Of a stretch of 27,360 nt of DNA, positions 1 to 13,512 are shown one piece after another (position 1 is the stretch's first letter; each line of letters starts with the position of its first letter). The notes under the pieces were generated by a model. The model ran no database searches. It worked only from the letters and a program-made list of their open reading frames with translations, and was not told the DNA's origin. Source of the DNA: Terramyces sp. JEL0728 (lineage: Eukaryota > Chytridiomycota > Chytridiomycetes > Rhizophydiales > Terramycetaceae); contig JADIIU010000154.1 in NCBI GenBank assembly GCA_027603945.1, forward strand, positions 1 through 27,360, read 5' to 3'. The position numbers were made by a program, and so were the translations under genes.

Positions 1-167
1 AAGCAGTTGATACTCTTTCGGAATTCCAGCCCACCACCTTGATGGATGAATGGCTCTCCAAACTCTTACACTAGCAAGGACGAATTCGTCAAACACAGCA
101 ATAAGGTCGCCGATATTAAAAAACCAAATAGGAAAGGGTACATCACACAAATATATTAAAAACGCAG

Positions 168-174
168 TATAAAT
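168..174 (+). promoter_or_regulatory. TATA box of the left repeat gene
   Basis: A TATAAAT sequence lies about 36 bases upstream of the ATG at 210, so transcription starting 25-30 bases downstream would leave a leader of only a few bases. It is preserved in the opposite copy at 27187-27193. Function is inferred from sequence and position only. Confidence 0.5.
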
Positions 175-209
175 GCCTGCGAATCTTGGCTATAGCATCC
201 AATTATTAA

Positions 210-512
210 ATGTTCAAGGTACTCGCTCTCTCTGCTATTGCTATCGCTTCCCCAATGCAACTCTGTCCTAACGGAGTTTGCCCAGAAATTGTCGCCATTG
301 GAAAACACTGTGGTGGGTTCATGAGCAGTGCTCCTCAATGCGGACCTGGATTGTACTGCAAACTTTCCAAAGTCGCAGATGCTGGCGGTGTTTGTTTGAA
401 CAATGGCGAGTCTGACGGTGTTCCATTTGGTGCTTACTGCGACGGAGACTTGAAGTGTGTCACTGGAACTATTTGCAAGAAGCAAGTTTGCGATCGTCTC
501 ATCATCGCGTGA
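210..512 (+). CDS. Small secreted cysteine-rich protein (left copy)
   Basis: A complete, intronless 100-residue protein. Residues 1-14 form a short hydrophobic signal peptide (MFKVLALSAIAIAS). The mature part has ten cysteines (19, 24, 34, 44, 50, 62, 77, 83, 89, 94), enough for five disulfides. It looks like two related halves: G-K-H-C, C-G-P-G-L-Y-C-K and G-G-V-C in the first, G-A-Y-C, C-V-T-G-T-I-C-K and V-C in the second. This resembles the general Dickkopf-like Cys-rich pattern of secreted proteins in fungi and oomycetes, but I cannot name a family and no function is claimed. A TATA box lies upstream and AATAAA at 525-530, 13 bases after the stop. The protein is identical to that of the right repeat; only two silent differences separate the genes. 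Confidence 0.8.
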   Translation: MFKVLALSAIAIASPMQLCPNGVCPEIVAIGKHCGGFMSSAPQCGPGLYCKLSKVADAGGVCLNNGESDGVPFGAYCDGDLKCVTGTICKKQVCDRLIIA

Positions 513-1398
<886 letters not shown>

Positions 1399-1403
1399 AT
1401 TTA

Positions 1404-2098
1404 TTACTCGACAGGTTCAATTTTCGGTGCTCTGATTATTCCTAATTCTCTGATTACATCATCTAGTTTGTTTTCAAACATCTTTTCGTAATACACTTCC
1501 ATCAGGAATGTTGCAGAGTTTGCACAATGGACCGACCAAGGGATATATATTTCAGCCAAGGTCTTCCTTTGCTCCGAGTTCAAATTTAACGGCCCTGCCA
1601 TTGCAGCCAATCCGTTCATGGGTAATCCAGTCTGAAAATATTCAAAATATTTCAGTCCAATTTCTGCTTCAACTGTTGTAGGAAGGTCAACTAAAGTGTG
1701 CCAAAAATCATGAATCTGTCTATATCTTGTCATTACATACGCTAATTGTGAATCTCCAACGTATTTAATATCCGAACGTGTGTCTGGGGAAACGTTATGC
1801 GTCTTGAGAAAGCTGTGATACGCGAATCCAAATGTATCTTTTGGTAATTGTGATAAATAATTTAAATCTATAGTCGATGAACTGATGATTGGCTTTTCTT
1901 TCAATATTTGCCTTCCTTGTTTACTGAGCAGTAATCTGTTTCGGAGCTTTTCCAGAGCTCGCAATCCTGTAGTTTCGCCCAATGCGGCGACCATATCTGA
2001 CTTAACCAATAACTACCTCCTCTTGTGGGATCCCTAAGTGCTGTGAAAGCTGCTTGTACTGAAATTGCAACTCGGCATGGAAAAGATGGAGTTGACAT
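1404..2098 (-). CDS. COQ4: COQ4, ubiquinone biosynthesis protein
   Basis: Scaffold or enzyme of the coenzyme Q synthome on the matrix face of the inner mitochondrial membrane. Exons (reverse strand) are 2098-2017 and 1996-1404; the 20-nt intron 1997-2016 joins A-L-R-D-P-T-R-G to D-M-V-A-A-L-G-E-T-T-G, the typical COQ4 sequence. The product is 224 residues. The family metal-site motif HDxxHx(11)E is seen at about H123, D124, H127 and E139. I chose the ATG at 2098 because an in-frame upstream ATG at 2146 would overlap the start of the divergent EF-G gene (2129). With the 2098 start no obvious mitochondrial presequence remains, so the longer start cannot be excluded. The minus-strand stop TAA overlaps an AATAAA signal (1400-1405). 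Confidence 0.92.
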
Positions 2099-2128
2099 TT
2101 CAAAAGTTTGGTATTTTTTTTTCAAGAA

Positions 2129-4556
<2,428 letters not shown>

Positions 4557-4798
4557 ATATTACATTCAATGAATTCCTGTCAGATAAGATCAAGTTTTAC
4601 ACATCTTCAAGACACATTGCATTTGCAAGGTCTCTGTCACTCTTCTTCTGTATCATCATCCAGGTACAAAAGCAAATCATTGTTTTAAACTCCAATCTTC
4701 TGCAAGTCATCACCAGTGAATGCAGTGCATCCTTCAGACAGGCCTAATTCTTGCTTTTTGTCAAAACATAATCACGCCGCAAAAAACAATCTTGAATA
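4557..4798. other. Intergenic stretch with a possible gene remnant
   Basis: These 242 bases separate EF-G from calcineurin B, a large gap for this window. On the minus strand one frame reads K-Q-E-L-G-L-S-E-G-C-T-A-F-T-G-D-D-L-Q-K-I-G-V, then TAA, then N-N-D-L-L-L-Y-L-D-D-D-T-E-E-E and TGA (about 4750 down to 4637). A good 22-nt intron pattern (GTGATT...GACAAAAAG) precedes it, but I find no start codon and the upstream DNA is calcineurin B. It may be the decayed 3' end of a gene, loosely like the ubiquitin-fold tail of E1-type enzymes such as UBA2 or UBA3, or a chance open frame. Confidence 0.25.
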
Positions 4799-5369
4799 AT
4801 GGGGAATTATCAAAGTCAACTGAATGAAATTATGGCTCAGACCAACTGTAATTATTTTGATAATAATAGTCACAGAGGATGAAATCAAGCGTCTCTACAA
4901 ACGATTTGTTAAAATGGATACTGATCAATCGGGAACGTTGGAAAAGAGCGAGTTTCTTTCACTGCCACAAATTGCCAGCAATCCATTAGCACAAAGATTA
5001 TTGGCAGTATTTGACTTGGACGGATCCGGAGATGTGGATTTTAAAGAGTTTCTAATTGGTATCAGCGCGTTCTCAGCCAAAGGCAACAAACTTGATAAAC
5101 TCAAATGTAATTTGTTGTTGATTATAGTCGCATTTCAAGTATACGACATTGACAGGGATGGATATGTATCTAACGGAGAATTATTCCTTGTTTTGAAAAT
5201 GATGGTTGGAAACAATTTGAAAGACTCTCAACTGCAACAAATCGTTGATAAAACCATCTTGGAAGCAGATTTGGACGGGGATGGTAAAGTCTCTTTCGAA
5301 GAGTTTACGCGAATGGTTGAAGGCACTGATATTGCGAGACAAATGGTTGTTGAAGATGAAAAGATTTAA
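4799..5369 (+). CDS. CNB1: Calcineurin regulatory subunit B
   Basis: Ca2+-binding regulatory subunit of the protein phosphatase calcineurin (PP2B), which couples Ca2+ signals to transcription and stress responses. Exons are 4799-4847, 4870-5106 and 5128-5369, with introns of 22 and 21 nt. The product is 175 residues, normal for the family. M-G-N at the N terminus leaves Gly2 for myristoylation. Four EF-hands start at [27 protein letters not shown] and D-L-D-G-D-G-K-V-S, all with full sets of Ca2+ ligands. The linker F-A-F-Q-V-Y-D-I-D and the C-terminal E-F-T-R-M-V are typical of CNB and separate it from calmodulin or frequenin. The second intron interrupts the K-F-A-F-Q-V-Y segment just before EF-hand 3. 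Confidence 0.93.
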
Positions 5370-5451
5370 ATTATATATTTTCATGCTCAATAATATTTTG
5401 AATTTCCTTTGACACTTTGAGTGCAACGTCACTCGACTGTAGACTTTTTAA

Positions 5452-8400
5452 ATGATTCAAAAGGAGGGCAGAAAGAGAAATGTACGGCATTCAAAAGGAT
5501 TCAAGAATTTAGTTAATGGCCAAGCTACACAGGCTGAAGACTATAGACGGCCACACAGAAAACAATTAATGGAAACCATATTTCGGACAGACATAAATAG
5601 ACGCATTCATGAGACAGAGAGAACAATTGAAGTTGTATCGGTGTTACCAGAATTGGAATATTTAAGTCAGCCTGGGGTAGATTTGGCTGTCGGAATTGAT
5701 TTGCGAACAAGGAGACAAACAAATAATGCTCTTGTATCAGCCATTGACCAAACGGTGCTGCCGCATTCAGACATGTATATGATTCGTCAACCCATCAAAA
5801 TCCCTCCAAACTACAAGAAGAGATTGGAAAGTTTGCAGAGGATTGGTGAAAAATTCAGAACTGAGAAGGAAAGATATGAAAAGAATAGAAAAATGATGGA
5901 TGAAGCTGTAATTAAACTGAGATTTGCACCACCACCAGGTATATCCATCTTAATAAAGAAAAGATTCCGTCAGAACCACCAACCGAATCTAGCATTGACT
6001 TACAGGCAGTAATGGAGGAAGAAAATAAAAGTGCAGCTTCCGAGTCTATCCCGCCCACCCCTTCGAGTGTCAGGAACTTTTTCGATAGAAAATCAGAGTT
6101 TGAAAGGTCAGGCTTACCAAGTATAACGGATTCAAACGAAAACCTGATAGAATCAGATAAACTGCCCACACAATCATTAATATCCCACCTTCCTCGAAAT
6201 TCAAGCACCGTTGGCCAAAGTTTGACGACTCAACCTTCATTTTTGACAATGCCAAGCAGGCAAAGCCGGTTACAATCAAGTTCGTCCGGGTTGTCAGCTG
6301 CAAATGAAGGGCAGAATGCTGAAGCCGCAGCTGAAAATTGGCAGGCAAGAAACGTTCCATACATGCTTGCTATTTGGGGTAAAGCAGAAGGCATTGACGT
6401 TGAAAAATATATTCCAAAGAGAAGAATATCGCTAAAAAAGGCAGAGTCCAAAATGAGTGTAATTAGAGGCGAATCCAAACGATTTTCCACTGGAAATACT
6501 ACGTTTTGGAGGAAACCATCTGCAAATATTGAATTGTTGATGGAAAATGCGAAAAGTCAAACTAAATACCAAGGAGACAGCACTGATGTAATTGCTGAAG
6601 GCGGGATTTTGCAGGAGGCTGGGTTAAGAGCATCAGTCAAAGAGCAAAAGTCATATAAAAGATTGCCAACTACAATCTCAGAAGGGACTTTTGAGCTACT
6701 AAAGAGATTTTCCAGGGACACTGTTTCAGATGAACCCCAGCTAGAAGTTGTTTCCGATGAAACTGTAGTCAAACGAGTGTTGACAGGGTTTGGGGTTAAA
6801 GGATTAACCGAATTAAACTCCCATGAAGATTTCGATGCTATTGCGTCTGAAAATAGCACAAATAATGTCGAGAAAAGGCGACATTCCAGTCCTTTCAAGA
6901 ATGTCACACCTGGAAATTGTTCAAAGGTTATTGGAGAATTCATCACTGACGAGGGTGATCTCAAAATCCCAACATCGCTTGGGGAATCTCACAAAGATTC
7001 GTTTAGATTCAGGCTGCCAGATATTCAAACGGATGAAGTGGACCAAAATAATCAGCCAAAGGAACATAAACAGATAGCAATTGTGGATGAGAATAACGTG
7101 GATGGAATCTATGATCAAATGTTTGAAAACTTGCAACATCTGTTTGGAAAGGATGTCCACATGCCGAAAAGGATTAAAAGCAATCCAAATGAAATCTTTA
7201 CTCCAATCAATTTGGGTGTTGAAACTGGTGAGCCAATTCTGGAATACACGACAAACAATGAAATCCATCTGAAGAAATTCAACATGGCACTAAAGAATAA
7301 TATCATGACCGGCTGTTGTAGTCCCGAAAACAAATTAATGTGGAATAGCTATTTGGATTCCCCAATTGCAAAATTGTTTGACATTCCACAAAAAACCTCT
7401 CGGGAATGGAACGAACTCCAAAAAATAGCCATATCAGGAATCAAGCAAGAAACGGATAGAGCTTTACTCGGGGAAGCAATATGTGTGCTAATCCAATTAG
7501 GAGGCGAATCTGGTACTTTTATTTTAAATGTCAGCTCTTGGACGATGGGACACAATAATTTTCAAGCAGTTTATCAATGAATTAATGGAAATAGGAAATT
7601 GCGAGCAAAAACAGATAGTAAGTCTGTACTACGTCAAGCAATCAAAAGTGGATAAACGGGTAGTTGATCAAATATACCTTGGGCTAGGAGACCTCAACCA
7701 GGAAAAGCGAATGCAAACTTTGAGTATTTTGGGCAGTTTGGACATTGGATTTGCCGAGTACATAGTCCACTTGTGCAAAAGAGATGTTGCCCATTCAAAT
7801 TGGAGAGTGCGGCTTGATGTAATCCACCTGCTTGCTGCTTGGACGAAAAGATTGGCTCCTTCTGATAACGGACCGCCGCCTAAAAGAGATCCAGATGCGC
7901 TGGAAACAGACGATGAGAAGACAGTCAAAGCGCTATTTTACACTTTGGGAACGACAACGCTTGAACAGCATGAAGAACAAGCAGAGCGCAGCAGTATGCC
8001 GCAATTTATTCAAATGGATGACGAGTCTCTACCCAAGGCAAACGAAGAGGCAAATGCAGAACTGTTTGCAGAGTGTGTTCAAATACTTTTGGGGTTGATG
8101 TGGAACGATTGGTCAGAAAATGTACGAGATGTTGCAAACTCTGTATTGGGTAAGTTGCACCAAGGAAAGCCGGTTTATGATTGGATATTGCTTCAGCTTG
8201 AAAAGCCAGATCCTGTAAAGAGAGTTGATGCGCTAAAGTCTCTTACAGCTATCGGGGTGCTTTTTAAGCATAACATCAACACTTTCTTAAAGTGCTTTAA
8301 GGATCCATACGCGTCGGTAAGAATCGCTGCCTGCAAAGTAAGAGTGATACTAAACCAGGTGGCGTGTGTTTTGGAATCACCAGAAAGGGAAATAGTTACA

Positions 8401-9124
8401 GAGATAATGGGTATGCTCGACGATCATAATTACAAAGTAAGAGCGTACGCTGTAAAAGGTAAGTCTTGGCTAATCAATAGCATTGGGATTGAGCAAGTTT
8501 AAAGGTGCAAAGATTAGACAATCGTTGAACTGGGCTTTACAGCACGATGACCATCCAGCAGTAAGAGCGGAAGCAATAAGGGCAGCATACAACCTCGGGA
8601 TAATTCAGGAAGACAGTAGCATAAAAGATGGTGTTCTCACTCTTTTAGCAACGGATAAAGCTGAAAAGGTGCAGAAAGAAGCAGAAAGAGTGCTGGCTCT
8701 ATCTAATGTTATTTTCCCATCCATCAAAGGGGATGATAAAGAAAAGCCAGAAGGACGAGTAAAAGTTGACGGAACTCTGGTCAGCCCATACCCACATATT
8801 TTAGGGGATAAATCTGCCGAGGAAGTCGCGATTTACCTTAGCACATCACTGATTGGAGACCATGAGATCAATTCTGTGATCAACAAAGTGAGGCTGATGT
8901 CTACTAAAGAAGCAATGATGTCCAAAGTTGACGAGATTGGCGGCAAGTTTAAACACGTCAAAGTACAAGGTCTGGATTTAAAATACGACTCTGATCATAA
9001 GCCCATGCTTGCTGGAGCAGTGGCAACACGCACATCCCTGCGAAAGAGAATGGAAGCAAAAGGGGTTGCACCTAATACCAATGGCGTTCCAGAAATTAAA
9101 TCTAATTCTCCAATAAAAAGTTGA
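5452..9124 (+). CDS. Large HEAT-repeat protein, possibly HEATR4-like
   Basis: A 1195-residue frame after removing introns 5939-5958, 7513-7534, 8338-8358 and 8459-8480. The N-terminal third is charged, with a predicted coiled-coil segment (about residues 120-160, rich in K/E/R), then a low-complexity Ser/Glu-rich region. From about residue 640 it has repeated helical pairs typical of HEAT repeats: N-W-R-V-R-L-D-V-I-H-L-L, D-P-V-K-R-V-D-A-L-K-S-L, Y-A-S-V-R-I-A-A-C-K, N-Y-K-V-R-A-Y-A-V-K-A-L and H-P-A-V-R-A-E-A-I-R-A-A. The size, order and flagellar setting recall HEATR4, but I recognise this only loosely. The 21-nt intron 8338-8358 has no stop in frame and is called from its splice and branch signals and because removal restores the repeat spacing. 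A similar 21-nt stretch at 7618-7638 could be another, less convincing intron. AATAAA (9112-9117) lies inside the final codons. Confidence 0.8.
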
Positions 9125-9202
9125 TTACAGAATCTATGGTAGGATAAAATAGCGCCATTGTTACAATCTGCCATGGATTTCGAGCGGATTTAGACTTTCA
9201 AA

Positions 9203-9895
9203 ATGAGCATTCCAATCTACGGTATTGACAAGGAGTTGGGTATACCACGATTAATATAGCGGAAAAGGCAGCTGAAAAATACGATCCAACAAGAGAAGCA
9301 CAGGCAAGAGCGTGGTTGGAAGCAGTATTCATATTTTGACGCAGGTTATTGGAGAATCATCAGGAAATACTCCGTTTATTGATTATTATCTGAAGGATGG
9401 AGTTGTCCTTTGCAAGTATTTGTGATTTCACGTTAGAGCTGTTTTGAAAATTGTTCCTAGCGCAGGAATACCAAAGCCAAATGTATCCAAAATGCCTTTC
9501 AAGCAAATGGAAAATATCAACAACTTTTTGTTGGCAATGGACAAGTTGGGCGTACCCAAGCACGATCAATTCCAAACTATTGATTTGTACGAAGGCAAAA
9601 ATCCAGGTGCTGTAGTAGACGGAGTTTTCGCATTGTAATTTCATTGCTGATTGTAGTGCTCGCCATGCTCACAAAAAGGGATATACAAATATCCTTTTGG
9701 GTCCAAAATTGTCCGACAAACATGTAAATTCGGATTAATTCGCAGGAAGTGCAATTCACTGAAGAACAAATCCAACAAGGAAAGACAGTGGTTCCGCTGG
9801 CTATGAAAGGATCAACAGGTGCCAACCAGTCAGGGATGATTTTTGGCGCACGACGAGAGGTAATTCCAAACGAAAGAGGTGGATTCCACTCTTAA
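9203..9895 (+). CDS. Transgelin/calponin-like actin-bundling protein (Scp1 type)
   Basis: Small actin-binding protein that bundles filaments. Six exons are split by introns 9240-9259, 9325-9344, 9416-9436, 9635-9656 and 9724-9745 (20-22 nt); the join gives 195 residues, the usual transgelin length. A single type-3 calponin-homology domain spans roughly residues 20-130 (R-A-W-L-E-A-V-I-G, L-K-D-G-V-V-L-C-K, F-K-Q-M-E-N-I-N-N-F-L, D-L-Y-E-G-K-N-P-G-A-V-V). One calponin-like repeat (G-A-N-Q-S-G-M, then F-G-A-R-R) follows near residues 170-185. This order, one CH domain plus one repeat, is that of yeast Scp1 and animal transgelin. The start at 9203 gives M-S-I-P-I-Y-G-I-D, a typical N terminus. 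AATAAA (9895-9900) overlaps the last base of the stop. Confidence 0.93.
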
Positions 9896-9975
9896 ATAAA
9901 CGTTTTGAATCCTTTCCATAAGATCCGTAATGAAAATGAGTAATGGTGACCAGTTTTTCTTTCCCTTAAAAACAA

Positions 9976-11265
9976 ATGCCTCCAAAAGCAGCAGCACAGG
10001 TAGTACCAGCAGCAAATTTCGGAAGAGTCAAAGCTAATTTGAAAATGGGGATCGTAGGTCTCCCAAATGTCGGTACTTTTTTTATAAATTAAGGAAAATC
10101 CAGCTTGTTCAACTTGCTGACTTCTCAATCGGCAGCAGCAGAAAATTATCCATTCTGTACTATTGTATATAGCCATCTAATTTAGGAACCAAACGAGGCC
10201 AGATGTCCTGTTCCAGATGAACGCTATGATATCCTCTGTGGGTATGTTTTTGTTTAATTTCAGTATTTGGAATCCGCCATCGACCCAGCCGGCATATTTG
10301 CACGTCACTGATATCGCTGGATTAATCAGAGGGGCTTCTGAAGGTGCTGGATTAGGAAACGCTTTCCTTTCACACATTCAAGCTGTTGACGGGATTTTCC
10401 ACTGTGTTAGAGTATTCGAAGATTCGGAAATTGTCCATGTTGATGATTCAATTGACGCTGTTCGAGATTTGGAAACCATTCAATCAGAATTGTGCAAAAA
10501 GGATTTAGAGTTTGTCAAGAAAGCGATTGCCACTGAAGAACTGGCAGTAAAGAAATCTGGAGGTAGATTCAAGTTATCACCAAAGTAATCCTTGCTAATT
10601 TCAGCTTTATAAGTGTAACTGAAAAATTGGTAAATATGCTAGAAGAAAACAAACCAGTCAGGATGGGCGAATGGACCACGGTTGAAGTGGATTTGATCAA
10701 CGAAAAGATGAGTTTAATCACTACCAAACCCATCACCTATCTTGCAAACATGTCCAAAGCAGATTTTATCAGAAAAAAGAACAAGTGGTTGCCAAAGATT
10801 CATTCTTGGATCCAAACCCACGGCGGCGGTGTGTTGATTCCATTTTCTGTTCAATTTGAACAAGAATTATGGGATTTAAGAGACGATGAAGCTGGAAAAG
10901 AAGCGTTTTTGAAAGAAGCGACCGGAGCTGTTTCTGCACTGCCAAAAATGATTACAACCGGCTACAAAGAGCTTAATTTGATTTATTACTTTACTGCCGG
11001 TGAAAAAGAAGTTCGAGCATGGACTGTTTACAATGGTGCAACAGCTCCAGAAGCAGCCTCCGTGATCCACTCTGATTTCGGAAAAGCGTTCATTAAAGCT
11101 GAAGTAGCCTCATTTACAGACTTTAAAGAACACAACGACGGAAGCAAAGGAATGGCAGCTGTCAAAGCAGCTGGTAAATATCGCATTGAAGGAAAAACAT
11201 ATGTCGTCAAAGATGGTGACATTATTTACTTTCAAATTGGCACTTTAAATGCCAAGAAAAAGTAA
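9976..11265 (+). CDS. OLA1: OLA1/YchF-type P-loop ATPase
   Basis: Obg-like ATPase of the TRAFAC class, conserved in nearly all cells, which binds ribosomes and affects translation and stress responses. Introns are 10073-10093, 10165-10185, 10242-10263 and 10585-10604; the product is 401 residues (human OLA1 has 396). The Walker A motif G-L-P-N-V-G-K-S-S is followed by D-I-A-G-L-I-R-G-A and by N-M-S-K in the place of the G4 motif, which in this family favours ATP over GTP. The middle part forms the helical insertion and the C-terminal 90 residues the TGS domain (F-T-A-G-E-K-E-V-R-A-W). The first intron splits the glycine codon directly before the Walker A lysine. Two overlapping AATAAA signals lie 11-21 bases beyond the stop. 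Confidence 0.95.
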
Positions 11266-11369
11266 TTCGTATTTCAATAAAATAAATTATATTGAATCCT
11301 TCAACGAGATAGGATATTTATTGTTGATTAATGGCTGGTTTCACTAGAACTGGATTAAATTATCGCAAT

Positions 11370-12188
11370 CTAGTTTTTTTGAATAAGCGACGAGCTACAG
11401 GTAATGATATTCTGAAAATACAAATTGTACATTGTTTGCCATCTTTTGCAAATCAATTCTTGATATCCATATATAGATTTGACATCAGTAGGATTGAAAA
11501 TGGATTGGCCAGCATCCTCACCAGAAAAAATGATTTTCTGCAACCTCTGATTCCATCTATAAAATTGCCAATGGGGCGGTTCAATAGCTGCATCCAAAGC
11601 TTCATTTGAATCGCAACATTCATATTCAAATCCTATTGAGCCGTCAGCTATCCTTTTCAAAATATAACCACTTTCCAGCGCGCTGAATAATTTCCCTTTT
11701 TCTTTGAACGATAAAGTGCTTTTGGTGTCAAACGTGGTTCTGGAAGAGAGAGCAAACGTTTCTATTCCTTCATCAAATATCTTTTCCAGCGCTTCGGTGA
11801 GCTGCAAGTTGGTGTTCAGAGTACTTTTGATTGAAAGCCTTGTATTATATTCTGAGTTGTTTGACCATTGTATAGGCACGTATTGTAGCTGCATTAACAC
11901 CATTCCTTTTCCAATGCGGATCAAGCAAGAATCAATTATATGCCGCATATATCTTTTTTCAATTTCTAGATGCGAATGCTTTAGTCTTGCCACCCATCTG
12001 ATAGACTGGCTTTCTATTGCTGCCAAATATTCTTTTATGGAAGCGAAATAAACGAAATATTCTGGCGCTAGTATATGGCAGTTGTTGTGGAAATATTTAC
12101 AAGTGTGAGTCACATGCAGATTATCGCTGAATGCAAGATATCCGAGTATTTCAGCAACAAGCTCTTTTGGCAACGCAAGGAATTTCAT
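11370..12188 (-). CDS. F-box protein
   Basis: A 272-residue intronless frame. Near the N terminus L-P-K-E-L-V-A-E-I-L-G-Y-L followed by L-H-V-T-H-T-C-K-Y-F-H is a clear F-box, the motif that binds Skp1 and recruits targets to SCF ubiquitin ligases. The rest has no recognised substrate-binding repeats (no WD40, LRR or kelch pattern), so the target is unknown. I chose the ATG at 12188 (M-K-F-L-A-L-P-K); an upstream in-frame ATG at 12236 would leave only about 40 bases before the SWEET start at 12279. A possible 19-nt intron near the 3' end (GTACAATTTGTATTTTCAG on the minus strand) would change the last residues to a basic tail, but it lacks the usual branch adenine and is not adopted. Confidence 0.75.
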   Translation of the reverse strand: MKFLALPKELVAEILGYLAFSDNLHVTHTCKYFHNNCHILAPEYFVYFASIKEYLAAIESQSIRWVARLKHSHLEIEKRYMRHIIDSCLIRIGKGMVLMQLQYVPIQWSNNSEYNTRLSIKSTLNTNLQLTEALEKIFDEGIETFALSSRTTFDTKSTLSFKEKGKLFSALESGYILKRIADGSIGFEYECCDSNEALDAAIEPPHWQFYRWNQRLQKIIFSGEDAGQSIFNPTDVKSIYGYQELICKRWQTMYNLYFQNIITCSSSLIQKN

Positions 12189-12278
12189 ATCGGTAAACAA
12201 TGGAACTTTTGAAACACCCACTTGCAATTTTCCCAACTACCCCAGGCTTTTTAGTTTCCACGCTTGATTTCTGTCCAG

Positions 12279-13055
12279 ATGGGAGCTGTATTCGAATGCA
12301 CTGGCGTATGCGATTTCATCTTTGCACAAGTGTTTCCATTCCTGTAATTCCATTTAATCCTAGCGGTGGAATAACTTCACTGTTGCTTTGCTCCTCCCCT
12401 TGGAAAGCTGTTCAATTGGTTGTAGAAACACAGTCGTTAAACAAAATCAATACATTTCCAATGGTAATGATGATTGTGAATTCCTTCATTTGGATCCTTT
12501 ACTCTTATTTAATTCGTGATTACTATGTATTTGTGCCAAATATTGTTGGATGGGCACTTGGGATTTACTATACATTGGCAACGTTTCCCTACGAAACAGC
12601 GACAAATCAGAATAGGAATATTTCAATTATTATTGGATTTGCTAGCCTAGCACATATTGGCGGGGCTGTTGCGTTCATCACACTAGATGACTCTTCTCAA
12701 GCGCGAAATGTCCTTGGATCGCTTTGTGTGGCCATCCTAATGGTATTCTATTCATCACCCCTATCGTCCATGTACGATATCATCAGGACAAAGAATTCAG
12801 CTTCCATAAACCCCTGGTTAGCTTTAACCACTCTTGCAAACACGACTTTGTGGACCTTGTACGGCATTGTTCTGAATGATATGGTAATGCTTGCTAATCA
12901 AGTTTGTAATTGCTCCCAATGGCATAGGTGTGTTGTTTGCGCTGACTCAACTCATCTTGATGAGAACCTACCCAGCAGCAGCAGATCTTCCAGTCGCGGT
13001 GGTACTTACATCCGAAGTCGGATCGGTCTCTGAAACAACATCGTTGGTGCATTAA
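12279..13055 (+). CDS. SWEET-family sugar transporter
   Basis: Membrane uniporter for sugars (MtN3/saliva/SWEET family). Introns 12344-12363 (20 nt) and 12884-12902 (19 nt) give 245 residues. Seven hydrophobic segments in two MtN3 repeats are visible: S-S-P-W-K-A-V, T-Q-S-L-N-K-I-N-T-F-P-M-V and D-Y-Y-V-F-V-P-N in the first; Y-S-S-P-L-S-S-M, K-N-S-A-S-I-N-P-W-L-A-L and F-V-I-A-P-N-G-I-G in the second. The conserved prolines and asparagines of both repeats are kept. The start at 12279 (M-G-A-V-F-E-C-T) puts the first exon in phase with the rest; an ATG at 12200 is in another frame. AATAAA (13054-13059) overlaps the stop. The substrate cannot be read from the sequence. Confidence 0.9.
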
Positions 13056-13262
13056 TAAATCCAATTGCGTGTAACTGTTGACCATCGTACGCGGTGAGAA
13101 TGTGTAGGAAGGATCAGAATTACTCATGACGCCAGTGTATATCCTCTTATTGACGGTCGCGGATATCAGGAGATACTAGTATATAGCAGGATCATTATAA
13201 ACAGCCAACCATATACAATTTATTTACTCTTTGGCGTTTCAAAGTTCACAAATATAAACGTG

Positions 13263-13512
13263 TTACTTGTCGATTTTTTCCGGTATATGAACCCCAGGAT
13301 GCTTTGAGGACATATGTGCGGACAATGTATGATGACTAGTACAAGGTGTCTGTATTAACTGATCATTACTTTACAGGTAGGGCAGAGATATTTGAGAGCT
13401 GCATCCCTCGCTTTCAATTGAGAAATAGCTTGTTTAGGCGTATTTTTTTGATTTCTTTCTCTGTAATTAGTGTTGATCACCTTGCAACTTCCTTTGCGTG
13501 TCCTCTGACCAT
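13263..13512 (-). CDS. ZNF706-like small zinc-finger protein
   Basis: A 69-residue protein visible only after two 20-nt introns (13461-13480 and 13350-13369) are removed. Exons (reverse strand) are 13512-13481, 13460-13370 and 13349-13263. The N terminus M-V-R-G-H-A-K-E-V-A-R-E-R-N-Q is the basic start typical of the 4F5/ZNF706/At2g23090 group. It is followed by D-A-A-L-K-Y-L-C-P-T-C-K and then L-S-A-H-M-S-S-K-H-P-G, giving a C2H2 finger with the S-K-H-P signature, and a short tail P-E-K-I-D-K. The family is small, conserved across eukaryotes and poorly understood, with nuclear and translational roles proposed. It sits in tandem with COX17 upstream. About 207 bases (13056-13262) separate its stop from the SWEET stop and show no gene. 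Confidence 0.88.

Noticed and set aside
1..60. Ends as telomeres or sequencing adaptors
   Set aside because: No short telomeric repeat is present. The first bases start like a common cDNA adaptor (AAGCAGT) but diverge at once, and identity continues for hundreds of bases.
156..485. Long frame antisense to the secreted-protein gene (also 26876-27205)
   Set aside because: Shadow frame; its two amino-acid differences between copies correspond to silent changes in the sense gene.
7618..7638. Additional 21-nt in-frame intron in the HEAT gene
   Set aside because: GT and AG are present, but the branch site is poor and the reading through it is plausible; left as coding.
11396..11418. 19-nt intron near the 3' end of the F-box gene (minus strand)
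   Set aside because: Splice dinucleotides fit, but the branch-site adenine found in the other introns is missing, and the unspliced frame is also complete.
11331..11609. 92-codon plus-strand frame (M-A-G-F-T-R-T-G-L-N)
   Set aside because: Lies mostly antisense to the F-box gene and shows no known domain. A short first exon cannot be excluded but has no support.
13320..13365. C/D-box snoRNA suggested by ATGATGA and CTGA on the plus strand
   Set aside because: The boxes are only about 30 bases apart, no flanking terminal stem is seen, and the region is explained by the minus-strand zinc-finger exon and intron.
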